A stretch of DNA of 64,000 bases, from contig NZ_JAAQTO010000004.1 of assembly GCF_011742165.1 (NCBI RefSeq), positions 124,001 to 188,000 on the forward strand, given 5' to 3'. The stretch is from Billgrantia bachuensis. Its GTDB lineage: Bacteria; Pseudomonadota; Gammaproteobacteria; Pseudomonadales; Halomonadaceae. Shown here piece by piece: positions 38,501 through 44,879 of this stretch. Each line of letters starts with the position of its first letter. The stretch's first letter is position 1. Under the pieces are notes generated by a model, which was not told the DNA's origin, searched no databases, and worked only from the letters and a program-made list of their open reading frames with translations. A program made the position numbers and the translations under genes.

Positions 38501-40331
38501 TGTCGCTGACCACGTCACCGTCGGCATCAGTCACGGTGACCGTGGCGGTGACGCCCACCAGGCCGGCCGGCAGGCCGACGCTGTCGACGCCCTGCTCGGC
38601 ATGATCCACCGGGCCGGACTGGGTCACGGTGACCGCGCCGGTGGCGGCGTCGAGCTCGATGCGCAGGACTTCGTTGCCGTCGGCGGTGCCGATGACGACG
38701 CCGTCCACCAGTTCGAAGACGATCGGCTCGCCACCGCTGGTGAGGCCGTGCTGGACGTCGCCCAGGGTCAGGGCGTAGCCGTCGATGACGGTGCTGCCGG
38801 CACCATCGGCGCCGTACTGGGCGTTGACGGCGGCGCTGAAGGCCGCGGCCACGCTGCCGGTGGCAATGGAAGTGCCGTCGAGGGTCTCGCTGTCCTGGGT
38901 CTCGAGGGCCACGTCGCTCAGGTCGACGCTGCCCAGCTCGACGCTCGGCATGTCGTCGACGACGGTGATGCTGCCGCTCAGGTCGGCGCTCAGGCTGTCG
39001 CTGACCACGTCACCGTCGGCATCAGTCACGGTGACCGTGGCGGTGACGCCCACCAGGCCGGCCGGCAGGCCGACGCTGTCGACGCCCTGCTCGGCATGAT
39101 CCACCGGGCCGGACTGGGTCACGGTGACCGCGCCGGTGGCGGCGTCAAGCTCGATGCGCAGGACTTCGTTGCCGTCGGCGGTGCCGATGACGACGCCATC
39201 CACCAGTTCAAAGACGATCGGCTCGCCGCCGCTGGTGAGGCTGTGCTGGACGTCGCCCAGGGTCAGGGCGTAGCCATCGATGAAGGTGCTGCCGGCACCA
39301 TCGGCGCCGTACTGGGCGTTGACGGCGGCGTCGAAGGCCGCGGCCACGCTGCCAGTGGCAATGGACGTGCCGCCGAGGGTCTCGCTGTCCTGGGTCTCGA
39401 GGGCCACGTCGCTCAGGTCGACGCTGCCCAGCTCGAGGCTCGGAGCATCATCCAGGATCGTAATATTCAGCGTGCCAGTAGCCGTGCCGCTGGTGCTGGT
39501 CACGGTGTAGACCAGGCTGGCCAGTGCCTCGTCCATGCCCTCTTCATGCAGCAGGCTGTTCAACTGCGTGAGAGTGAACGCCCCGGTGCCGGGATTGACC
39601 TCGATAGTGAAGATATTGAGTTCACGCGCAGTGGAGAAGGCAGTCAGCGTATTGTTGGAGGCATTCCAGCTAAAGGTGATGCTCTCCTGGCCGATCTGGG
39701 CCTGCACGCCGTCCATGTCAGCGAAGGTCACGCTGCCATTGACGCCCGTACCAAAGGAGAACGGCAGTACGCCGGTGACGACAGAACCCGCCGCTTCAGG
39801 GATCTCTGCGTCGAACAGGGAAGCAGCGAGAACGCCGGCAGACGGCTCGACGATCTCGAAGAAGGCGCCTTCGACTTCCGGCAGATCGCTCTCCTGCCCC
39901 AGGCCATATTCAAACGCCAGCGGATTAACGTCCTCTGCGATTCGGGCAAGGCGAACGAAGGTATGACCGCCGTCGGCACCACCACCGAGGCCGGCACCGG
40001 CAGCGGTAGCATCGAGTACGTCGAGCAGGTCGACGCTGTCGTCGTCCAGCGCTGTCAGCAGGGCTTCGAGATCTTCGTCCAACGCCGCGAATTCGGAGAC
40101 ATCGGCCGCTTCATCAGCGTCGAGTTCCGGTGTCATGACCACTTGCTCACCGCCTTCGACCAAGGCCGGATCGAGTCCGTCGGCGAAGTCGAGCTGAGCG
40201 CTGCCGTTATCGGAGGTGATCAGCACCTCGCCTTCCTGAAGGGTATCGCCTACGCGCAATTCGCGCAGGTTGCCTTCGGCGTCGCGCGCCCAGGCTTGGC
40301 CGGTAATCGAGATAACGGTGGCAATGGCCAT
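32571..40331 (-). CDS. giant LapA-like type I secreted adhesin with retention module (about 2586 aa)
   Basis: I start at the ATG at 40329-40331, which has AGGGAG 7 bp upstream and gives the N-terminus MAIATVISITGQAWARDAEG, colinear with the other adhesin; the frame extends 16 codons further. The retention module ends with TAAG at 109-112. Then come two near-identical 165-residue repeats, a domain with a DUF4114-like segment (about 650-800), Ig-like/VCBS repeats sharing VRNAGTPGGVSDSFTYTLTD, further beta domains, and C-terminal RTX repeats (LMGGDGDDLLIGGAGDDTLL) before the type I secretion signal. It is the main candidate biofilm adhesin of the locus. Confidence 0.92.
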   Translation of the reverse strand: MAIATVISITGQAWARDAEGNLRELRVGDTLQEGEVLITSDNGSAQLDFADGLDPALVEGGEQVVMTPELDADEAADVSEFAALDEDLEALLTALDDDSVDLLDVLDATAAGAGLGGGADGGHTFVRLARIAEDVNPLAFEYGLGQESDLPEVEGAFFEIVEPSAGVLAASLFDAEIPEAAGSVVTGVLPFSFGTGVNGSVTFADMDGVQAQIGQESITFSWNASNNTLTAFSTARELNIFTIEVNPGTGAFTLTQLNSLLHEEGMDEALASLVYTVTSTSGTATGTLNITILDDAPSLELGSVDLSDVALETQDSETLGGTSIATGSVAAAFDAAVNAQYGADGAGSTFIDGYALTLGDVQHSLTSGGEPIVFELVDGVVIGTADGNEVLRIELDAATGAVTVTQSGPVDHAEQGVDSVGLPAGLVGVTATVTVTDADGDVVSDSLSADLSGSITVVDDMPSVELGSVDLSDVALETQDSETLDGTSIATGSVAAAFSAAVNAQYGADGAGSTVIDGYALTLGDVQHGLTSGGEPIVFELVDGVVIGTADGNEVLRIELDAATGAVTVTQSGPVDHAEQGVDSVGLPAGLVGVTATVTVTDADGDVVSDSLSADLSGSITIVDDIPVVEGTDPSGHEVVITNLNSLAGYNNSFGYYIKDENGNPTVGMVIWGNVKHDKGASYVLEGYAPGEVGYFIIPNGANLNPGLENETDVNFVQVNGVWVAVTENGDQLNGQNANAPVLFNDPTLNPGGASHVENNAEEGDINWEDVYGGGDKDYNDVNIKVEWTPANLTVDESNLDIDAEFDFSGYFSAEYGADGLETRDYSLSVVADGADSGLVDIQTGEAVLVKEVDGQIIGYVTIYGEEVPVFTLAVDGNGVVTLDQLRAIAHQGAGQVGASDAANILANVVFLTKTVTDSDGDVAKASIDIGKVIYFLDDGPTAVDNEAGLGAGEFELEQGNVLANDQLGADGGKVTAVNGINVPAEGTIAIPGQYGVLTIAADGTYTYVRNAGTPGGVSDSFTYTLTDGDGDSDTAVLTIAIGDAPVTIDNPTGAEGHHIVVNEAWLEGGTAAGQGELTQTGSFTINAPDGVKTLTVGGQAIVQNGQVVAELPTITTPGGNVLQITGYNPETGEVSYSYILNNAKTHGEGEDDLEQSFAIHVEDLDGSVANGELSVQILDDAPIAEDDSNSVAAGEFALVEDGNLLTNDKQGADGARVTEVNEVSVPAEGTVEIVGDHGVLTVAADGSYSYVRNAGTPGGVSDSFTYTLTDGDGDSDTATLTIDISDSPVDIDNGKPAGQDAHLIFNEAYLPGGTQEGDGPLVQNGSFTVSAPDGVLNLSVGGQFIVKDGVDQTLPTIVTEGGNTLAITGYTANGNGTYTINYEYTLNANKDHEQPADDESLTQSFQIVLVDTDGDTASNNLLVQILDDAPEFGTPDDASLGLDSDSTASGSLELTIGADADGAHISQAKLLADEQGYLQVRYEEDGVEKTTHLTSGGQKLVYVFDAENQQLIAYKEGEDSSNPVLTIDLSVGSNQYVVNVLQPLDPVAVSFTTETVANQGGGIDGELVISNPNLSAQFTGVGGAVNWSTNGIGVANNLIGAGQTLIAQFSQTLTSLSFEMGKTGALSWEVFSNGESIGTGNGTTASFPGGFDEIRFYGSSGGDQYNVNNFQGVFLDAELGFTLPVEVVAVDGDGDTTDASFNIGFEPGGAVDLPELPTILGLTDSDVTVNEQYLQGGTAEGEGVPADDGSFELSAPEGIEALLVAGTLQSGAGEQQGDKVKLNAGDLESLAAGNDIVIGTPEGNTLTLTGYDAGTGEVSYSFELGGAVEHETGEGRNEQTKEGIQVELVDGLGNIAYGTIDVVIVDDVPESFANVQAIQVPVSELEVGALNAGWGNVKGTSGSGNITTSSNASGVTMQWGGSSGSGYNFAYADGLTGSTGVATDSLFSLGNFTHNNFVISSGQKTLDTAELEVTFKVMIDGVLTEVTTTIKLKHEETPNNKTPATHPDNDDIIKIVNPEQEQVITVGDREYVLKIRGFLDADGNLVDTVYTTETQATSFELFAEIASTDDLPSVEGRVDTDWGADGPAEEDSLLWANGEGGTLASGTVEGQFGTLTVNADGSYTYVVSRSARDGMKAGDSFQEEFTYYLTDADGDVVASKLTINLEGVENPVDIDRIGQPEVQVTLDGPADLVLRVDNGNAQSEPKGFTLAAYYLQGSRNWKEADVSKASMGFGVDRDGPSNSGAAESEIANGQRLEVRFDQEVSETTFQLAWLRNDEYAKYTVRYDDGTSSSTIVNGNTAEGGHDGIGAEIKVSAPEGKKIVGIDFATPTSGETGHGVGNDYVVHQVSYTTAELYAIEVDITLAEDNVSDKVVSVMLSGVPVGATLSVGDDNGDGTWTLPLEGESGYSVVLENGKLTISGLTLEVPVGYQGPVEVDATVTVQGGDSLAILGGAFDDTLMGGDGDDLLIGGAGDDTLLGGLGADTFVWNLGDQGEEGEAATDTVKDFSLAEGDSLDLSDLLSDGSGPEHLRFEAEEGGSTTLYVSTEGNFGSNADSFEKSLADQVIVLENFNGDLDALKANLNID
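38455..39440. repeat. 495-bp direct tandem repeat inside the giant adhesin gene
   Basis: Two nearly identical units lie head to tail with a period of 495 bp (165 codons); for example the same TGTCGCTGAC block occurs at 38501 and at 38996. Each unit encodes ELGSVDLSDVALETQDSETL through to LSADLSGSITVVDD. Near-identity at synonymous positions points to recent duplication or gene conversion. Confidence 0.9.
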
Positions 40332-40484
40332 GACATGGCTCCCTGTGTCGTCTGTGTTTTTTTCAGTTATGCGTTCCAAGGGGTACAGCCGGAACTATTA
40401 CTCATGACGACACACATTAGGTTACATCTAGAAACATGAATATTGGACCGATGGACAAGCCGGGAAAAGAATCGAGTACATACG

Positions 40485-40523
40485 AATAACGGCTTAGCGG
40501 AGTTCGCTAAGCCGTTATTTTTT
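40485..40523. terminator. intrinsic terminator between the LuxR gene and the giant adhesin
   Basis: AATAACGGCTTAGCG and CGCTAAGCCGTTATT form a perfect 15-bp stem around a GAGTT loop, followed on the plus strand by further T. On the minus strand it lies 21 bp past the luxR-type stop at 40544, with an AU-rich tail. It would uncouple the exporter operon from the adhesin gene. Confidence 0.85.
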
Positions 40524-40543
40524 CAAAGGAAGGACAATAGTGG

Positions 40544-41158
40544 CTAAGCGACCTTCTCGCCCTGCTTCGCTAGCCTGAGTACCAGTTGCATGCGGTCACG
40601 TACACCGAGCTTGCGAAATACCGCCCCGAGATGTGCCTTGACCGTGCGCTCGGTGATGTCGAGTTGGCGAGCGGCCTCCTTGTTGGTGCGACCTTCCGCT
40701 ACCGCCAGTGCTACCGCACGCTCACGCTCCGTCAGGGCGGACAGACTCTCCTGCGGCAGGCTTTCATGACCTCCCAGGCTGGTGAATGCAACACCAACCA
40801 CCTTGCTGAGCAGCTCGGCCGGCACCCATACCCCCTGATTGCTGGTAACCAAGGCCACCTGCCCCAACAGTTCGGAGGGCGAAAGTGCATGAACATAGCC
40901 ACGTGCACCGGCCTGTAGCGCCTTGAGCGCTTCCGCTTCGTTCGGGGCCAAGGACATGACGACGACGATGGCTTCTTGCGCAGCCAGCATCCCTGACAAC
41001 GCCGGCCAATCCGGATGATCCGTCATCAACCAGATACGATCGCCACTATCCACCATGACGCGCGCCTGATCCGGATTGATTCGCCGAACATCGGGAAAGG
41101 CACTGTGCAGCCGCGGAATCTCTGCACGCCTCTGACTAACGAACAGGACTGCCATCAT
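40544..41158 (-). CDS. LuxR-type response-regulator-like transcription factor
   Basis: The protein has about 204 residues. The start at 41156-41158 overlaps the lapC stop (ATGA); the next ATG, 3 bp on, has better spacing from GGGGGA. The C-terminal LuxR/GerE helix-turn-helix is clear (LTERERAVALAVAEGRTNKE, then ITERTVKAHLGAVFRKLGV). The N-terminal half is receiver-like, but the acidic pair after the first strand is missing (VLFVSQRRAE); an Asp at LMTDHPDW may align with the phosphosite. It is probably atypical and not controlled by classical phosphorylation. Its position in the exporter operon suggests control of the adhesins or of matrix genes. Confidence 0.85.
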   Translation of the reverse strand: MMAVLFVSQRRAEIPRLHSAFPDVRRINPDQARVMVDSGDRIWLMTDHPDWPALSGMLAAQEAIVVVMSLAPNEAEALKALQAGARGYVHALSPSELLGQVALVTSNQGVWVPAELLSKVVGVAFTSLGGHESLPQESLSALTERERAVALAVAEGRTNKEAARQLDITERTVKAHLGAVFRKLGVRDRMQLVLRLAKQGEKVA

Positions 41159-42597
41159 CGTTCCCCCATGGAGTTGCTCCATGCCCGCAGCACGGGTTTG
41201 AGCAGATACTGCATCACGGTGCGCTTGCCGGTCATGATGTCGACCTGGGCCGTCATGCCGGGAATGACCTGAATATCGCTACCCAGGTTCTCCCCTTCGA
41301 CCGTTCTCACACGCACCAGATAGAAGGTGTTGTCGTCGTCGTCGGTAATGGTGTCGGCACTGATGTGGTCCAGCTCGGCTTCGAGACCACCGTAGATGGC
41401 GAAGTCGTATGCGGTCAGCTTGATAGTCGCCGACTGGCCCGGGCGCAGGAAGGCGATATCCTGCGGGGCGATCCGTGCCTCGACCAGCAGTTGATCGTCG
41501 CTGGGAATGATGTCCACCACCTCCTGCCCAGGCTGCACCACACCGCCGAGGGTATTTATGCCCAGGCGCTGCACGACGCCGTCCACCGGCGAACGCACCT
41601 CGGCAAGGCGCACCCGGTCCTGCAATCCGGCACTGGATTCATCGAGCGCACTCAGGTCGCCCAGGGTCTGGGCAAGGTCGTTGCGCCATTCGCTGCGCCG
41701 TTCGGCACTGACTTCGCGTAGTTGTGTGTGGGCTTCCTGCACGGCGGCTTCCAGACGAGCTACCGCTGCGGCGGCCTGGTTGCGCTCACCGCTGGCTCGC
41801 GAGACTTCACGTTCGAGACGCAGGATATCCACTTCCGATACCGCGCCCGATTGCAGTAGTGGCCGTGTCAGGTTCAGCTCCTGGCTGGCCATGTTGGCTT
41901 CGCGCTGCGCCGTGTCGCGCCTCGCCTCGGCTTCGTTGAGCTCTTCCTCACGCTGGCGAATCCGGTCGCGCAGAATGCTTTCCTGTTCTTGCAGTTCTTC
42001 ACGCCGACTCTCGTAGACCTCGCGCTCCTGGGCGACGATATCCGGCGCTTCGCTGCGCAGGTCGTCGTCGGGATTGAAGGGTGTATCGGTCACCAGAGCA
42101 CGCAGCCGCTCGGCACGGGCACGAAGTGACAGGGCCTGGGCACGATTTTCGCGGAAGTTGGCAACGAAGCGAGTGGGGTCGATGCGCATCAACACCTGCC
42201 CCACTTCGACCATCTCCCCTTCACGCACCATGATCTGTTGCACCACACCGCCATCGAAGGATTGCACTTTCTGCAGCTGGCTGGAGGGAATCACTCGCCC
42301 GGTGCCACGCGTCACCTCGTCGATCGAGGCAAAATAGGCCCATGCGATCAGTGCGCCGAAGGCAAGCAGCACGGTATAGAGGAAGAGCCTTGCCCGAATC
42401 GGGTCCTGCTGCATGCGCGCCCAGTCGGCGTCGCTGGCCCAGTCGCGATTGAGATGGGCGGAAGTCACCCGTTTGGAGAACAGCCGGTCCATGAAGGGAC
42501 GAAATGGCCGGCCGCCCACGTCGGTGAAACGTCCGATCGCCTCGAAGCCTTGCTGCTCGGCAATCTTGCCCTTCGCTTTGGGAGACATGGCGGTCAT
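41155..42597 (-). CDS. lapC: type I secretion membrane fusion protein (HlyD family, LapC-like)
   Basis: The protein has 480 residues. A single transmembrane helix near residues 68-91 (LFLYTVLLAFGALIAWAYFA) is followed by the biotinyl-lipoyl-like segment (RVIPSSQLQKVQSFDGGVVQ), a long coiled coil (about 150-310, rich in Glu/Arg/Gln), and the HlyD C-terminal beta domain with GGVVQPGQEVVDIIPSDDQL. It links LapB in the inner membrane to the outer-membrane channel. Its start overlaps the lapB stop by 1 bp (TAATG), and its stop overlaps the LuxR gene. Confidence 0.94.
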   Translation of the reverse strand: MTAMSPKAKGKIAEQQGFEAIGRFTDVGGRPFRPFMDRLFSKRVTSAHLNRDWASDADWARMQQDPIRARLFLYTVLLAFGALIAWAYFASIDEVTRGTGRVIPSSQLQKVQSFDGGVVQQIMVREGEMVEVGQVLMRIDPTRFVANFRENRAQALSLRARAERLRALVTDTPFNPDDDLRSEAPDIVAQEREVYESRREELQEQESILRDRIRQREEELNEAEARRDTAQREANMASQELNLTRPLLQSGAVSEVDILRLEREVSRASGERNQAAAAVARLEAAVQEAHTQLREVSAERRSEWRNDLAQTLGDLSALDESSAGLQDRVRLAEVRSPVDGVVQRLGINTLGGVVQPGQEVVDIIPSDDQLLVEARIAPQDIAFLRPGQSATIKLTAYDFAIYGGLEAELDHISADTITDDDDNTFYLVRVRTVEGENLGSDIQVIPGMTAQVDIMTGKRTVMQYLLKPVLRAWSNSMGER

Positions 42598-44783
42598 TAG
42601 CTGGCCCTCCCGATCTGGCCCTTGCGCAAGGCTTCCACGACCTTGTCGCGCGGGCCGTCGGCAACGACCTTGCCGGCGTCGATGACGATGATGCGATCGA
42701 CCAGCGAAAGCAGCGAGGTGCGATGGGTCACCACCACCAGCGTCTTGCCTTCGCCGTATTCCTCGAGATTGGCCTTGAAAGCTTCTTCGCTGGCGTGATC
42801 CATGGAGCTGGTCGGCTCGTCGAGCAGCAGAATCTTCGGGTCGTGAACCAGAGCCCGAGCGATAGCCACGGCCTGGCGTTGACCGCCGGAGAGCATCTGG
42901 CCGCGCTCGCCCACCTGGAGTTCGACGCCTTGCGGGTGGCCATTGACCAGGCTTTCCAGGCCGCTGAGCTTGATCGCCCGCAGCAGCGCCTCGTCGTCTA
43001 CGCCATCACTACCGCCACCGGCCACAATATTGTCGCGCAGTGAACCGAAGAACAGGCTGACGTCCTGTGGCACGTAGCCGATATGACGTCGCAGTTCCAC
43101 GGGATCGAACTGGCGCAGGTCGACGCCATCGAGCATTACCGAGCCCGCCGTAGGGGCATATAACCCCAGCAGCAGTTTGTTGAGCGAGGTCTTGCCGCAA
43201 CCAACGCGCCCCAGCAGGGCCACCTTCTCACCGGGCTCGATCTTGAGCGAGATGTCGCGCAAGGCGTCGCGCTCCTCGTCCGGATAGCGCAGCGACGCCT
43301 TGTCGAAACGAATCTCACCACTGACCGCCGGCCGCGAGATGAACGACTTGCCGTCGGGCCGCTCCACGGGTCGCTGCATGACATCGTCGAGGGACTTCAA
43401 GGCGGTAGCCGACTGATGATACTGGGCGAGCAGCGCAGCAGCCTGACTCACCGGCGCCATGGCCCGGGACGACAGCATATAGGCGGCAATCAATCCGCCC
43501 TGAGTGAGGTTGCCGTCGATGATCAGGTAGACCCCGATCAGGATCACGCATACCGCGACGGTATGCTGGGCCCACATCGCCACGTTGGATACCGAGGTAC
43601 TGACCAGGCGCAGTTGCGCCGAGGTACGTGAGAGAAAGGCCGTGGCCTTCTCCCAGGTTCCCTGCAAGCGACTCTCGGCGCGCAGGGTCTTGACCGTTTC
43701 CAGCTGTGACAAGGACTCCACCAGGTTGGCATTGCGCTGGGCGCTGACTCGCCAGGTGGTCTCGGAAAGTTCATGCAGCTTGCCCTGGGCCGCCATGGCG
43801 TAGAGCAACACGATGACGATGCCGGCCAGCACGGGCAGCGCCAGCGGCGCACCGATCAGCGCGATGATGGCGGCAAAGAACAGTACGAAGGGAAGATCCA
43901 CCAGCGCCACTACCGTGGCCGAGCCGATGAATGAGCGCACCGACTCGAAGGATTGCAGGGTCGAGGCGAACGACCCGGTCGAGGCGGGTCGGGCTTCCAT
44001 GCGCAAGCCCAGCACCTGCGCCATGATCCTCGACGATAGCTTGACGTCGGCCCGGCTTGCAGCCAGGTCGACGAAGGCACTGCGCATCAGGCGCAGCGCC
44101 AGGTCGAAACAGAGCACGATGAAGATACCGGCTGCCAGTACCCACAGCGTTTCGGTGGCGTGATTGGGTACCACGCGGTCATAGACATTCAGGACGAACA
44201 GCGGCATGGCCACGGCAAACAGATTGATGACCACGGAGCCGGCGATAACGTCGCGATAGAGCCGCCGGTTTTCACGAATGACGCCCCAGAACCAGTGGCG
44301 CGAGCGCTGCTTGTCGACTTCGGGGCCACGCGCATCGAAGCGGAAGCGCGGGCGTACGTAGATGGCCTGGCCACCGTAGCTCTCCGCCAATCCATCGAGA
44401 TCGACCTCACTCACGGCATCGCCAAGCTCGGGGAAGATCACCTTGGCCCGACGCGCCTTGAGATCGAGCGCCACGAGTACGCAAGCACGCCCCGGCTCCA
44501 GCAGCAGTACGGCGGGGAACAGTGCGGGGTTGAGCTGTACGATACGACTCTTGACGATGCGTGCCGTCATCCCGGCCCGCGAAGCGGCCCGAGGAAAGAC
44601 GCCAGGTGTCAGGCGGCCCTCTTCCAGCGGCAGGCCGGCGGTCAACGAATCGGACGTTACCGCATGGTCATGGGCAAGGGCGATGGTTTGCAGGCACTCT
44701 AGCAGCTCGTCGTGAACGGCCGAGCGGACGGCACCCAGGGAGGAATCCAGTACTTCTTGCTGTGTCACAGGGACCTCGGGCAT
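42597..44783 (-). CDS. lapB: type I secretion ABC exporter with C39-like domain (LapB-like)
   Basis: The protein has 728 residues. The N-terminal ~150 residues form a C39 peptidase-like domain without a catalytic cysteine at the expected place, as in RTX adhesin exporters that do not cut a leader. A six-helix transmembrane domain (about 175-460) precedes the ATPase, with Walker A GRVGCGKTSL near 525, signature LSGGQRQ near 631 and Walker B ILLLDEPTS near 651. It powers export of the two adhesins. It begins 96 bp after the lapE-like gene and is coupled to lapC. Confidence 0.95.
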   Translation of the reverse strand: MPEVPVTQQEVLDSSLGAVRSAVHDELLECLQTIALAHDHAVTSDSLTAGLPLEEGRLTPGVFPRAASRAGMTARIVKSRIVQLNPALFPAVLLLEPGRACVLVALDLKARRAKVIFPELGDAVSEVDLDGLAESYGGQAIYVRPRFRFDARGPEVDKQRSRHWFWGVIRENRRLYRDVIAGSVVINLFAVAMPLFVLNVYDRVVPNHATETLWVLAAGIFIVLCFDLALRLMRSAFVDLAASRADVKLSSRIMAQVLGLRMEARPASTGSFASTLQSFESVRSFIGSATVVALVDLPFVLFFAAIIALIGAPLALPVLAGIVIVLLYAMAAQGKLHELSETTWRVSAQRNANLVESLSQLETVKTLRAESRLQGTWEKATAFLSRTSAQLRLVSTSVSNVAMWAQHTVAVCVILIGVYLIIDGNLTQGGLIAAYMLSSRAMAPVSQAAALLAQYHQSATALKSLDDVMQRPVERPDGKSFISRPAVSGEIRFDKASLRYPDEERDALRDISLKIEPGEKVALLGRVGCGKTSLNKLLLGLYAPTAGSVMLDGVDLRQFDPVELRRHIGYVPQDVSLFFGSLRDNIVAGGGSDGVDDEALLRAIKLSGLESLVNGHPQGVELQVGERGQMLSGGQRQAVAIARALVHDPKILLLDEPTSSMDHASEEAFKANLEEYGEGKTLVVVTHRTSLLSLVDRIIVIDAGKVVADGPRDKVVEALRKGQIGRAS

Positions 44784-44879
44784 GAGGCCCGCCCGGCACT
44801 GCCGGACGGGATGGTGCGATACAACGATCGCTGCCTGTGCCGAGCGAACCCGCTACAGGCAGCATTTACCCCAGGTCGT

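Noticed and set aside
36153..40439. 1428-codon plus-strand open frame opposite the giant adhesin
   Set aside because: It is an antisense shadow of a repetitive, GC-rich, Asp/Val-rich gene. Its protein mirrors the adhesin repeats (repeated VDGDRRI-type stretches), and it has no start signal or recognisable family.
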